Part shown: positions 7,043 to 15,566 of the stretch, piece after piece
How the letters are laid out: the number at the start of each line of letters is the position of its first letter
How positions within the stretch are numbered: position 1 is the first letter of the stretch
Source of the DNA: Streptomyces sp. Ru71
Lineage (GTDB): Bacteria; Actinomycetota; Actinomycetes; Streptomycetales; Streptomycetaceae
DNA: 37,067 nucleotides
Assembly (NCBI RefSeq): GCF_002920535.1
Contig: NZ_PQSS01000073.1
Span: 1 to 37,067 of the forward strand
Reading direction: 5' to 3'
Notes under the pieces: model-generated
Databases searched by the model: none
What the model saw: only the letters and a program-made list of their open reading frames with translations
Told to the model about the DNA's origin: nothing
Position numbers and translations under genes: made by a program

Positions 7043-8113
7043 CTACTTCCCCTTGTGCGCGGACTTGCCCCGGCCGGGCTTGTGCCCGCCGTTCTCCGTG
7101 CCGTGCTTGCTGTCGTACATCTCGTACGCGTCGACGATACGGCCGACCAGCTTGTGCCGGACGACATCCTGCGACGACAGCCGGGAGAAGTGGACGTCCT
7201 CGACGCCCTCCAGGATCTCCTGGACCTGACGCAGACCGGACTTCGTCCCGCCCGGCAGGTCGACCTGCGTCACGTCACCCGTGATCACGATCTTCGAGTC
7301 GAAGCCGAGGCGGGTGAGGAACATCTTCATCTGCTCGGGGGAGGTGTTCTGGGCCTCGTCGAGGATGATGAAGGCGTCGTTCAGCGTGCGGCCGCGCATG
7401 TACGCGAGCGGCGCGACCTCGATCGTGCCGGCGGCCATCAGCCGGGGGATCGAGTCCGGGTCGATCATGTCGTGCAGCGCGTCGTAGAGCGGGCGCAGGT
7501 AGGGGTCGATCTTCTCGTAGAGCGTGCCGGGCAGGAAGCCGAGCCGCTCGCCGGCCTCGACGGCGGGGCGGGTGAGGATGATCCGGTTGACCTGCTTGGA
7601 CTGCAGGGCCTGGACCGCCTTGGCCATGGCGAGGTACGTCTTGCCGGTACCGGCGGGGCCGATACCGAAGACGATCGTGTGCTTGTCGATCGCGTCGACG
7701 TACCGCTTCTGGTTGAGGGTCTTGGGGCGGATGGTGCGGCCGCGCGAGGACAGGATGTTCTGCGTGAGCACCTGGGCCGGGGTCTCCGGCCCGTCGTTCG
7801 TCCCGGCCTCGCTCGCCTTGAGCATGGCGATCGAGCGTTCCACTGCGTCCTCCGTCATCGGCTGCCCGGTGCGGAGCACCAGCAACATCTCCTCCAGCAC
7901 GCGCGAGATCAGCGCGACGTCCACGGGGGCGCCGACGACGCTGATCTCGTTGCCCCGGACATGGATGTCGGCCGCCGGGAAGGCCTTCTCGATCACACGC
8001 AGCAGGGAGTCGCCGGAACCCAGCACGGTCACCATGGGGTGCTGGGCGGGGACGGTGAACTGTGCCTTCGCCTGCCCCTGCGCGGGGGTGTGAGCTGTGG
8101 GTGTCTGAGTCAT
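7043..8113 (-). CDS. phoH: PhoH-like ATPase
   Basis: 356 residues. After an N-terminal region of about 110 residues with KH-like features (VRGNEISVVG) comes a P-loop ATPase domain with Walker A GPAGTGKT at 152-159, a Walker B-like DAFIILDEAQN, and TRPAVEAGERLGFLPG. Such PhoH proteins pair with YbeY and are thought to act on RNA as ATPases or helicases; the phosphate-starvation name is historical. It is first in the leftward phoH-ybeY-CNNM-YjbR run. The upstream 8114-8297 space has only a weak TACCCT -10 candidate at 8186-8191. Confidence 0.95.
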   Translation of the reverse strand: MTQTPTAHTPAQGQAKAQFTVPAQHPMVTVLGSGDSLLRVIEKAFPAADIHVRGNEISVVGAPVDVALISRVLEEMLLVLRTGQPMTEDAVERSIAMLKASEAGTNDGPETPAQVLTQNILSSRGRTIRPKTLNQKRYVDAIDKHTIVFGIGPAGTGKTYLAMAKAVQALQSKQVNRIILTRPAVEAGERLGFLPGTLYEKIDPYLRPLYDALHDMIDPDSIPRLMAAGTIEVAPLAYMRGRTLNDAFIILDEAQNTSPEQMKMFLTRLGFDSKIVITGDVTQVDLPGGTKSGLRQVQEILEGVEDVHFSRLSSQDVVRHKLVGRIVDAYEMYDSKHGTENGGHKPGRGKSAHKGK

Positions 8114-8297
8114 GGGCCGGCGCCGCGCGCCTGCGGTTCCTCCTCGTCACGGCCGCGCATGGCTTCGAGCGGCCTCGCGATATCCAGGGTACGACGCGGG
8201 GCGGACTGTGCCGAAGGGCTTTTCGAGGGCGGGTGCGCGGGGCGCCGGGACCGTTTTCGTCCGCGGGTGTGCAGGACGCCGGGTGCGCGGCCCCTCC

Positions 8298-9431
8298 TCA
8301 CGCCGGGCGGCGGAAGCCGATCGTGGGGACCGCCCGCCGCAGCGGCCAGCAGGCCGAGCGTTCCTCGGGGACCAGGCCGTCGAGGAAGGCGTAGCGGTTC
8401 AGGGCCGTCGGGTCCTGGCCGTCCACCGAGCGGACCTTGCGCCACCAGGCGCCGATCTCCGCCCACCCCGGCGCCGACAGGGAGCCGCCGAACTCCTGCA
8501 CCGACAGCGCGGCGGTCAGGCCCGCGAAGGCGAGGCGGTCGGCGAGCGGCCAGCCGGCCAGCGTGCCGGTGACGAAGCCCGCGACGAACACGTCCCCGGC
8601 GCCGGTCGGGTCCAGGGCCTCCACGGCGATCGCCGGCACCTCGGCGGACTCACCGGTGCGCCGGTCGACCGCGTACGCCCCCTCCGCGCCGAGCGTGACG
8701 ACCGCGACCGGTACGTGCCGGGTGAGCGCGTGCGCGGCGGCCTTCGGGCAGTCGGCGCGGGTGTAGCGCATCGCCTCCTCGGCGTTGGGCAGGAACGCCT
8801 CGCAGTGTTCGAGGTCGGCGAGGCCGGCCAGGTCCCACGCCCCGGTGTCGTCCCAGCCGACGTCGGCGAAGATGCGGGTGCCGCGGCTCGCGGCCTTGGC
8901 GATCCAGGGGGCGCGTCGGCCCGGTGTGAGGGAGGCGACGGCGGCGCGGGCGTGCGGCGGATGGTCCGGGGCGGCCTCCTCGGGGGGCGGCTCGTGTCCG
9001 TGGGAGACCATCGTGCGCTCCCCCTCGTAGGCCATCGAGACGGTGACCGGCGAGTGCCAGCCGGGCACGGTGCGCGACGGCGAGAGGTCGATGCCCTCGC
9101 CCTGCTCCAGCGCGTCCCAGCAGTACTCGCCGTAGTGGTCGTCGCCGAAGGCCGCGGCCAGCGAGGTGCGCAGCCCGAGCCGGGCGAGCGCGGTGGCCAT
9201 GTTGGCGACGCCGCCCGGGCTGGAGCCCATCCCCCGCGCCCACGACTCCGTCCCCCGGACCGGTGCGGAGTCGAGGCCGGTGAAGATGATGTCGAGGAAG
9301 ACCGTGCCCGTCAGGAAGACGTCCCAGGGCGGATCGCCTGCCGTGCGCAGGGCGGCGAGCGGGTCGATCTGGGGCCGGCTGTGGCCTCCCAGGGATCCCA
9401 TCGATCCCATGGCTCCGGTGGACGCGGTCAC
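8298..9431 (-). CDS. PfkB-family carbohydrate kinase
   Basis: 377 residues from a GTG start with GGAG eight bases upstream; an ORF extension to 9512 lacks support. The N-terminal FLTGTVFLDIIFTGLD and the C-terminal DPTGAGDVFVAGF (catalytic Asp near residue 280) define the ribokinase/PfkB fold, which phosphorylates sugars or nucleosides with ATP. The substrate is not evident. It lies 106 bp downstream of the glucarate MFS gene on the same strand, so a link to that module is possible. However, the known pathway through GudD and KdgD needs no kinase. The C-terminal tail of about 70 residues past the signature is longer than in minimal members. Confidence 0.88.
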   Translation of the reverse strand: MTASTGAMGSMGSLGGHSRPQIDPLAALRTAGDPPWDVFLTGTVFLDIIFTGLDSAPVRGTESWARGMGSSPGGVANMATALARLGLRTSLAAAFGDDHYGEYCWDALEQGEGIDLSPSRTVPGWHSPVTVSMAYEGERTMVSHGHEPPPEEAAPDHPPHARAAVASLTPGRRAPWIAKAASRGTRIFADVGWDDTGAWDLAGLADLEHCEAFLPNAEEAMRYTRADCPKAAAHALTRHVPVAVVTLGAEGAYAVDRRTGESAEVPAIAVEALDPTGAGDVFVAGFVTGTLAGWPLADRLAFAGLTAALSVQEFGGSLSAPGWAEIGAWWRKVRSVDGQDPTALNRYAFLDGLVPEERSACWPLRRAVPTIGFRRPA

Positions 9432-9537
9432 GGTGCGCTCCCTGACGTGGTGCGGATCTGGCCAGTGTGCACCACGCCCCTGACAACCCGCCGCTTCCGT
9501 CCGGCAACTCACCGCGACCGCCCGGCCGGAGCCCGCG

Positions 9538-10935
9538 TCAGGCCGGCGCCGCCCCGGGGCGTCCCGCCACCCGCGCGGCTCCCGGCGTCGTCTCCGGTGC
9601 CGCCGGGGTCACGGCGGGCCGGGCCTTCACGCGGCGCCGGTCGTTGCGGCCGCCGCCCCGCACCAGCAGCACGCTCAGCGCGGCGAGGAAGCCGACGGCG
9701 GTGAGGCCGACCAGCCCGCCCTTCGTCGAGCCCGTCGCGTCCTCGATGAGCCCGAACGCGGTCGGCGCGACGAACCCGCCCAGATTTCCGATGGAGTTGA
9801 TCAGGGCGATGCCGGGCGCGGCGGCACGGGCGTCGAGGTAGCTCTGCGGGATCGTCCAGAAGACCGGCGAGGCCGGCTTGAACCCCATCGCGGCCAGGCA
9901 CAGCGCGCCCAGTCCCAGCCACGGCGAGACGAACACCGCCAGCAGCGTCCCGGCGCCGCCCAGGAGCAGCAGCGCCACCAGCACCGGGCGCCGCCGCCCG
10001 AGCCGGTCCGAGATCCGCCCGCTGACGTACACCGCGGCGATGGCGCACAGCCACGGCACCGCCGTCAGCAGTCCCACCTGGAACTCGCTGAGCCCGCCGA
10101 TGTCGTCGACGATCGACGGCAGCCAGAACGTCACCGCGTACAGCGCCACGTTGATGGCGAAGTAGATCCACAGGAAGACGAGCATCTGCGGGTCGGCGAG
10201 CAGCTTCCAGCGGGACACCCGGGCACCCGCGGTGTCCCGTCCCCGCTGTTCGGCGTCGATGACCTCCACCAGCGCGGTCTTCTCCTCGGCCGTCAGCCAG
10301 TCGGCGGTCTCCACGCCGGAGTCCAGGAAGCGGTAGACGACGAAGCCGAGGACGACGGAGAACACGCCTTCGACGAAGAACATCCACTGCCAGCCCGCGT
10401 GCCCCCACACGCCGTGCATCTCCAGCAGCGCCCCGGAGACCGGGCCGACGACGACGGTCGCCGTGCCGGAGCCCATCAGGAAGACTCCTGTGGCGCGGCC
10501 GCGGTGGGAGTCGGGCAGCCAGCGGCTGAAGTAGTAGATGACGGCGGGGAAGAACCCGGCCTCGGCGACGCCGAGCAGGAAGCGCAGGGCGTAGAACATG
10601 CCGGCGCTGTCGACGAAGGCCATCGCCGTCGCCACGACACCCCAGCTGATCATGATCCGGGTGAGCCAGACCTTGGCGCCGAAGCGCTCCATCAGCATGT
10701 TGGAGGGGACTTCGAAGATCGCGTACGCGATGAAGAAGATGCCCGCGCCGAGCCCGAAGGCCGCGCCGGACAGGCCCACGTCGGCCCGCAGCTCGTCCTG
10801 GGCGAAGCCGAGATTGACGCGGTCCATGTAGTTGGCCACGAACATCACGAAGAAGAGCGGGACCACACGGCGGAAGATCTTGCGGATGGCGGACTGTACG
10901 GCCGGTGGGTGTACCTCGGGGACTGCTGCCGGCAC
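9538..10935 (-). CDS. MFS transporter, anion:cation symporter type (probable D-glucarate uptake)
   Basis: 465 residues with about twelve membrane segments. It begins FFVMFVANYMDRVNLGFA and carries SNMLMERFGAKVWLTRIMISWG and GVAEAGFFPAVIYYFSRWLPDSHRGRA, the blocks typical of the ACS family that includes glucarate/galactarate carriers such as GudP. Context supports glucarate: it follows the glucarate dehydratase gene by 87 bp on the same strand. GTG 10935 has GGAG six bases upstream. The C-terminus is a long Pro/Ala/Arg-rich cytoplasmic tail. Exact substrate is inferred from neighbours. Confidence 0.9.
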   Translation of the reverse strand: MPAAVPEVHPPAVQSAIRKIFRRVVPLFFVMFVANYMDRVNLGFAQDELRADVGLSGAAFGLGAGIFFIAYAIFEVPSNMLMERFGAKVWLTRIMISWGVVATAMAFVDSAGMFYALRFLLGVAEAGFFPAVIYYFSRWLPDSHRGRATGVFLMGSGTATVVVGPVSGALLEMHGVWGHAGWQWMFFVEGVFSVVLGFVVYRFLDSGVETADWLTAEEKTALVEVIDAEQRGRDTAGARVSRWKLLADPQMLVFLWIYFAINVALYAVTFWLPSIVDDIGGLSEFQVGLLTAVPWLCAIAAVYVSGRISDRLGRRRPVLVALLLLGGAGTLLAVFVSPWLGLGALCLAAMGFKPASPVFWTIPQSYLDARAAAPGIALINSIGNLGGFVAPTAFGLIEDATGSTKGGLVGLTAVGFLAALSVLLVRGGGRNDRRRVKARPAVTPAAPETTPGAARVAGRPGAAPA

Positions 10936-11022
10936 GAGCGGCTCCGATCGTGAGCGGGGAAGGTGAGTGAGCAGCGGAGGAACAGCGGGGGTTCAGCGGG
11001 GTTCAGCGAGAGGCGGCGGGAG

Positions 11023-12312
11023 TCACCAGCGCGGGACCGACGGGGTGACCCACTCCGGGTCGGCGACACGCATGGCGGCCTCGTCGTCGCGGTCGCGCAG
11101 CCGGCCGTCGTCCTCCAGCCAGCGCCGGTGCAGGAACGCGAGCCTGTCGCGGTCGAGTTCCACGCCCAGGCCGGGCGCGTCGGACACGGCGACGCGGCCG
11201 CCCTCGAACGTCAGCCGCTCGGTGAGCACGTCCTCCGACTGCCAGGGGTAGTGGGAGTCGCAGGCGTGGTGCAGATCGGGGACCGTGGCCGCGACATGGG
11301 TCATCGCGGCCAGCGAGATGCCGAGGTGGGTGTTGGAGTGCATGGACACCCCGACCCCGAAGGTGCGGCAGAGCGCGGCGAGTTGCTGGGTGTTGCGCAG
11401 CCCTCCCCAGTAGTGGTGGTCGGAGAGGACGACCTGCACGGCGTCGCGCGTGAAGGCTTCCTTGATCTCGGCGAACGTCGTGACGCACATGTTGGTGGCG
11501 AGCGGCACGTGGGTCGCGCGGGCCACCTCGGCCATGGCCGGGGTGCCGAGGGCGGGGTCCTCCAGGTACTCCAGGACGTCCCCGAGTTCCTCGGCGACCC
11601 GCAGCGAGGTCTCGACCGACCAGGCGCCGTTGGGGTCGAGCCGCAGCGGGTGCCCGGGGAAGGCCTCGGCCAGCGCGCGGATCGCCGCGATCTCCTGGTC
11701 GGGCGGGAAGACACCGCCCTTGAGCTTGAAGGAGGTGAATCCGTAGCGCTCGGTGAAGATCCGCGCCTGCGCGACGACCCCGGCCGGGTCCAGGGCAGCC
11801 CCCCAGTCGTCCTTCTCGGCGGCCACGCCCTGCGGGTGCTCGGCCCATTTGTAGAACAGGTAGGCGCTGTACTCCACGGCGTCGCGCACCTTGCCGCCGA
11901 GCAGCGTGTGCACGGGCAGGCCCAGTGTCTTGCCGAGGGCGTCGAGGCAGGCGACCTCGAACCCGGAGACGACGGACAGCCGCAGCTTGTCGGCCGTCTG
12001 CACACCGCGCAGGCCGCCGACGTCGACCTGGCCGGAGACCCGGGAGGCGTCCACGGCGATCTCGTCGGCCACCGTGAACAGCCCGTTCAGATCGCTCACC
12101 TGGCGGCCGACCAGACGCTCGGCGAACGGCCGGACCAGCTCCAGGTACTTGGTGTCGCCGTAGGTCTCGCCGACGCCGGTGACGCCGTCGGCGGTGACGA
12201 CCTCCACGATCAGCCGCGGGGTGTACGGCTGGTGGACGCCCTGGGTGTTCAGCAGCGGCGGGTCGGCGACCAGGATCGGGGTGAGGCGGACGTCGGCGAC
12301 GGTGAGGTTCAC
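11023..12312 (-). CDS. gudD: Glucarate dehydratase, enolase superfamily
   Basis: A 429-residue enolase-superfamily enzyme that dehydrates D-glucarate (or L-idarate) to 5-keto-4-deoxyglucarate. Visible landmarks are the K-x-K base SFKLKGG (K196, K198), the metal-ligand region LRLDPNGAWS, YLEDPALGTP, and SDHHYWGG carrying the His base (about 299-300). The N-terminal capping part has LNTQGVHQPYTPR. The frame is open well upstream, but GTG 12312 overlaps the kdgD stop by 4 bp and has AGGAG seven bases before it inside kdgD, so that start is preferred. Second gene of the operon. Confidence 0.93.
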   Translation of the reverse strand: MNLTVADVRLTPILVADPPLLNTQGVHQPYTPRLIVEVVTADGVTGVGETYGDTKYLELVRPFAERLVGRQVSDLNGLFTVADEIAVDASRVSGQVDVGGLRGVQTADKLRLSVVSGFEVACLDALGKTLGLPVHTLLGGKVRDAVEYSAYLFYKWAEHPQGVAAEKDDWGAALDPAGVVAQARIFTERYGFTSFKLKGGVFPPDQEIAAIRALAEAFPGHPLRLDPNGAWSVETSLRVAEELGDVLEYLEDPALGTPAMAEVARATHVPLATNMCVTTFAEIKEAFTRDAVQVVLSDHHYWGGLRNTQQLAALCRTFGVGVSMHSNTHLGISLAAMTHVAATVPDLHHACDSHYPWQSEDVLTERLTFEGGRVAVSDAPGLGVELDRDRLAFLHRRWLEDDGRLRDRDDEAAMRVADPEWVTPSVPRW

Positions 12313-13265
12313 AGGGCGGCTCCTACGAGGTCCAGTCCGGCGGTGAGCAGGTTCTTGAGGTCGGCGAGGTCTGCGGCCGAGGGGTCGGTGAGCGGGGCGC
12401 GCACGGGGCCGACGGGTGCGCCGCGCAGCCGGGCCGCCGCCTTCACCAGGGACACGGCGTATCCGGGGACACGGTCGCGCAGTTCGACGAGGGGGACGTA
12501 GAAGCCGCGCAGCAGTTTGTCGACAGCTCCGTCGTCGCCGGCCCGCAGGGCGGTCAGGAAGGCGTGCGCGATCTCGGGGGCGAAGGCGTGGACGGCGGAG
12601 GAGTAGGCGGGCACCCCGACGGTGGCGTAGGCGCGGGCCTGGATCTCGGCGGTGGCGGCACCGTTGAAGAACAGGAAACCCTCGGGGGCGGCGAGGGTGA
12701 GGCGCTGGAGCCGGTCCAGGTCGCTGTGGCCGTCCTTGAGGCCGATGACGTTCGGGATCCCGGCGATGCGGCGCAGGGACGCGGCGGTGTAGGCGACCTG
12801 GCCGCGCTGGTAGGCGATCAGCGGCAGTGAGGTGCGGGCGGCGAGCTGCTCCAGGTGCGCGACGAGCCCGTCCTGCGGGACGTCGACCAGGTAGTGCGGC
12901 AGGACGAGGAGGGCGTCGGCGCCGCACTCCTCGGCGATCCGCGCGAAGCGGGTGGCCTGGGCCCAGCCGTAGCCGGTCCCGGCGACGACGGGGACGCGGC
13001 CGGCGGCTTCCTCCACCGCCAGGGCGACGACCTGCCGGTAGTCGTCCTCGTCGAGGGAGAAGAACTCCCCGGTGCCGCAGGCGGGGAACAGCGCGCCGGG
13101 GCCGGCGGCGAGCTGGGCCGCGAGGTGGGCCCGGCAGCCGTCCGCATCGAGGGTGCCGTCGTCGTGGAAGGCGGTGAGCGGGAAGGAGAGCACCCCGCCC
13201 GCCATCCCGTCCCGCAGCCTGCGCGCCACGTCCTGCGTGCGCCGGTCGTCGACCACCGATCTCAT
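12309..13265 (-). CDS. kdgD: 5-dehydro-4-deoxyglucarate dehydratase
   Basis: 318 residues of the DHDPS/NAL class-I aldolase-like family. It dehydrates and decarboxylates 5-keto-4-deoxyglucarate to alpha-ketoglutarate semialdehyde and CO2. The Schiff-base lysine is in NVIGLKDGHSDLDRL, the tyrosine in PLIAYQRGQVAY, and the substrate loop in PACGTGEFFSL. It is the first gene of the glucarate operon, reading from a strong promoter at 13301-13329. ATG 13265 abuts the GGGGAG motif, so translation may really begin at GTG 13256, which sits nine bases after it. The next pathway enzyme, the semialdehyde dehydrogenase, is not in this window. Confidence 0.94.
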   Translation of the reverse strand: MRSVVDDRRTQDVARRLRDGMAGGVLSFPLTAFHDDGTLDADGCRAHLAAQLAAGPGALFPACGTGEFFSLDEDDYRQVVALAVEEAAGRVPVVAGTGYGWAQATRFARIAEECGADALLVLPHYLVDVPQDGLVAHLEQLAARTSLPLIAYQRGQVAYTAASLRRIAGIPNVIGLKDGHSDLDRLQRLTLAAPEGFLFFNGAATAEIQARAYATVGVPAYSSAVHAFAPEIAHAFLTALRAGDDGAVDKLLRGFYVPLVELRDRVPGYAVSLVKAAARLRGAPVGPVRAPLTDPSAADLADLKNLLTAGLDLVGAAL

Positions 13266-13278
13266 CTCCCCATGTAGA

Positions 13279-13299
13279 TGTCATCCACGTATGAAGACA
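13279..13299. promoter_or_regulatory. Dyad at the kdgD transcription start, candidate IclR operator
   Basis: TGTCaTC and GAaGACA form a 21-bp interrupted dyad centred on 13289, symmetric at six of seven arm positions. It covers the predicted +1 of the kdgD operon and lies in the space shared with the divergent IclR gene, the usual place for a local repressor site. Confidence 0.5.
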
Positions 13300-13300
13300 G

Positions 13301-13329
13301 AGATTATTGAGGCGAACAGGTGGCGTCAA
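13301..13329 (-). promoter_or_regulatory. Promoter of the kdgD-gudD-MFS operon
   Basis: On the minus strand TTGACG (13324-13329), a 17-base spacer and TAATCT (13301-13306) make one of the best vegetative promoters in the window. Transcription should begin near 13294, giving a leader of about 30 nt. Confidence 0.7.
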
Positions 13330-13348
13330 TGGGCCGACGCGAGCCGCT

Positions 13349-13354
13349 TACGAT
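13349..13354 (+). promoter_or_regulatory. Candidate -10 box of the iclR gene
   Basis: TACGAT ends six bases before ATG 13361, so the mRNA could be leaderless. No convincing -35 is visible at the right distance. Confidence 0.35.
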
Positions 13355-13360
13355 CGGCAC

Positions 13361-14146
13361 ATGGCGGAGACAGGCGGCGGCGTCCGCGAGGTGAAGTCGG
13401 CGGCGCGCACGGTGGAACTGCTGGAACTGCTGGCCGCGCGCGGCGACCGCCCGGCCAGGCTGCAGGAGCTGGCCGAGGCGCTGGACGTGCCGCGCAGCTC
13501 GATGTACGCCCTGCTCCAGACCCTGATCTCGCGCGGCTGGGTGCGCACCGACGTCACCGGTTCGCTCTACGGCATCGGCATCCACGCCCTGCTGACCGGC
13601 ACCAGCTATCTGGACTCCGACCCGCGTGTGCGCCTGGCCCGCCCCTATCTGGACGAGGCGTCGGACGCACTGGGCGAGACGATCCACCTGGGCCGGCTGG
13701 ACGGGCACAGCGTGGCCTACCTGGCGACCCGCGAGTCGCACGAATACCTGCGCACCATCAGCCGCGTCGGCCGCCGCCTCCCGGCGCACGCCGGCGCCCT
13801 GGGCAAGGCGCTGCTCGCCGAACGCCCCGACGAGGAACTCCCCGAGGGCCCGTACGAGGCGCTGACCCCGCACTCGCACACCACCCGGGCATCCCTGGCC
13901 GCCGACCTGGCCGCGACCCGCGCGCGCGGTTACTCCGTCGACCGCGAGGAGGGCGTGCTCGGCATCGTCGGCTTCGGCTTCGCGCTGCGCTACGACACCC
14001 CTGCGCAGGACGCGGTCAGTTGCTCGGTGCCGGTGGCCCGGCTGACGGCGGAACACGAGGAGCGGATCGTCGCGGTGATGCGGGAGATCCGGGCGAAGAT
14101 CGAGGCCACCGCCCCCGCCGCGAGCGGCGCCCCGCACTGGCGGTAG
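13361..14146 (+). CDS. IclR-family transcriptional regulator
   Basis: 261 residues. An N-terminal winged helix (about 10-75) reads VKSAARTVELLELLA, RLQELAEALDVPRSSMYALLQTL. A C-terminal effector domain (about 85-255) has VGRRLPAHAGALGKALLA and YSVDREEGVLGIVGFGFALRY. IclR proteins bind small acids or sugars and mostly repress nearby catabolic operons. It is divergent from kdgD-gudD-MFS with a 95-bp shared control region, so it is very likely the glucarate-module regulator. The upstream in-frame start at 13307 lacks a ribosome site and would overlap the kdgD -10 box. Confidence 0.92.
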   Translation: MAETGGGVREVKSAARTVELLELLAARGDRPARLQELAEALDVPRSSMYALLQTLISRGWVRTDVTGSLYGIGIHALLTGTSYLDSDPRVRLARPYLDEASDALGETIHLGRLDGHSVAYLATRESHEYLRTISRVGRRLPAHAGALGKALLAERPDEELPEGPYEALTPHSHTTRASLAADLAATRARGYSVDREEGVLGIVGFGFALRYDTPAQDAVSCSVPVARLTAEHEERIVAVMREIRAKIEATAPAASGAPHWR

Positions 14147-14181
14147 CGCCCCCGAAAGCGGGCTCGCTCACCCCCCTCACC

Positions 14182-14202
14182 CGCGCGGCAGCGCGCTCTT
14201 TT
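14182..14202 (+). terminator. Candidate terminator after iclR
   Basis: CGCGC-ggca-GCGCG followed by CTCTTTT lies 36 bp after the iclR stop. The stem is short but a T tract follows, which is rare in this window. Confidence 0.4.
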
Positions 14203-14228
14203 ACCCGTCCTCACCCCCGCCAAACCCA

Positions 14229-14269
14229 ACGTGCCGCAGATCACACCCCCCGGGCTTCTTCCGGCACGT
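14229..14269. repeat. 8-bp inverted repeat in the leader region of the MFS gene
   Basis: ACGTGCCG (14229-14236) and CGGCACGT (14262-14269) are exact inverse copies 25 bp apart, about 100 bp before the MFS start. The rest of the 220-bp space (14147-14366) holds the terminator at 14182 and no gene. It could be an operator or an mRNA structure. Confidence 0.4.
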
Positions 14270-14366
14270 CGCGCTTGATACAAATTCTGCGCGCGTTCCT
14301 GTCCGTCGACGGTCGTCGCCCTTCCCCCCTTTTCGTGCCTGTCTTTCGCATGCCCTGGGAACGCCC

Positions 14367-15566
14367 GTGTCCGCCCCCCGCACCACGCCCTGGCCCCTCG
14401 TCGCCCTCTTCACGGCCGGGTACCTCGCCCCCTACCTGCTCCCGACCACCGTCGGCCGCCTGGACTCCGGCCTGCCGCTGACGGCCACTCAGGCCGGCGC
14501 GGTCGGCAGCGCCCTGCTGCTCGGCTCGGCCGGCGCCGGCTTCGCCCTGGCCTCCCGGGTGGAACGGATCGGCGCCCGTCTCGTGGCCCGCCTCGGGCTC
14601 ACCCTCGCCGTGCTCGGCTACGGCGGCGCGGCGCTCACCACCGCCGTACCGGCCGTCGTGGCGGGCGCGGTGATCGGCGGGTTCGGCTCGGGAACCGTCA
14701 CCGCGGTCGCCGCCACCGGCATCGCAGCGCAGCGGGACCCGCACCGCACGACCACGCTCGGGCTGCTCGGGGTCTCCGCCCTGGCGGGCGCGCTGTGTCT
14801 GACGATCCCCCACCTCGGTCCGGGCCACGCCCAGCCGCTGGCCGCCATCGCGCTCACGGCACTGGCCGTCTGGCCGCTCACCGGGCGCCTCGCCGCCCCC
14901 ACGGCCGCCGCCCCGCGCGCCCACCGCGCCCCGGCCGGCCGCCTGCCCCAGCTGGGGGCCGGGCTGCTGCTCGCCGCCGCGATGCCCTGCTGGTCCCTCG
15001 CGCAGAACGCGCTGTGGGGCGTGAGCGGCCGGATCGGCCTGGAGCAGGCGCATCTGACGGAGTCCACGGTCGGCGCGGTGTTCGCCGTCGCGCTGGGTGC
15101 GGGACTGCTGGGCGTGACAGGCGCCGGGGCACTGGGCCCGCGGTTCGGCCGGGCCCTGCCCATCGGCCTGGGGACGGCCCTCATCGCGGCCTGCATCACG
15201 CTGAGCGCGTCGGCGACCGGCCCGGTGTCCTTCGCGGCCGGGGAGATCGCCTGGAACACGGTCTACCCGATCGTGCTGTCGTACCTCATCGGCCTGGCCG
15301 CCTCCCTCGACCCGCAGGGCCGCTGGGCGGTGCTGGTCGGCTCGGCCTCCTCCCTCGGCACCGCGGCGGGCCCGCTGACCGGCAGCGTGCTGGCCGCCCA
15401 GGCCGGCTTCCCGATGATGGGCGCGGTCCTGGCGGCCGGCCTGCTGGTGATCGCCGTACCGATGACGGCGGTCGCGCGGATCGCGGGCCGGCGCCCGCTC
15501 CCGGTGGTCGAGATCCCCGTGGAGACCCCGGCCACCCTGGCCCGCGAGACGACGCCGGCGGCCTAG
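14367..15566 (+). CDS. MFS transporter (probable exporter)
   Basis: 399 residues, about eleven to twelve hydrophobic segments, beginning WPLVALFTAGYLAPYLLPTT. It is Ala/Gly/Leu-rich with a soluble loop near residue 185 (AAPTAAAPRAHRAPAGR). The size and the loop between the sixth and seventh helices fit a drug/metabolite efflux-type major facilitator. There is no close relation to the glucarate importer. GTG 14367 has GGGA six bases upstream. It stands alone: iclR ends before a terminator and the next gene is convergent. No substrate can be assigned. Confidence 0.82.
   Translation: MSAPRTTPWPLVALFTAGYLAPYLLPTTVGRLDSGLPLTATQAGAVGSALLLGSAGAGFALASRVERIGARLVARLGLTLAVLGYGGAALTTAVPAVVAGAVIGGFGSGTVTAVAATGIAAQRDPHRTTTLGLLGVSALAGALCLTIPHLGPGHAQPLAAIALTALAVWPLTGRLAAPTAAAPRAHRAPAGRLPQLGAGLLLAAAMPCWSLAQNALWGVSGRIGLEQAHLTESTVGAVFAVALGAGLLGVTGAGALGPRFGRALPIGLGTALIAACITLSASATGPVSFAAGEIAWNTVYPIVLSYLIGLAASLDPQGRWAVLVGSASSLGTAAGPLTGSVLAAQAGFPMMGAVLAAGLLVIAVPMTAVARIAGRRPLPVVEIPVETPATLARETTPAA

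Noticed and set aside
8114..8297. Possible small gene between phoH and the kinase
   Set aside because: Open frames here lack start sites and coding bias. I see only a weak promoter-like TACCCT and no gene or RNA.
11023..13329. One 768-residue open frame covering gudD and the region upstream
   Set aside because: The part above 12312 is a shadow of kdgD in another frame (Arg/Pro/Gly-rich, no motifs). A GTG with ribosome site and 4-bp overlap marks the true gudD start.
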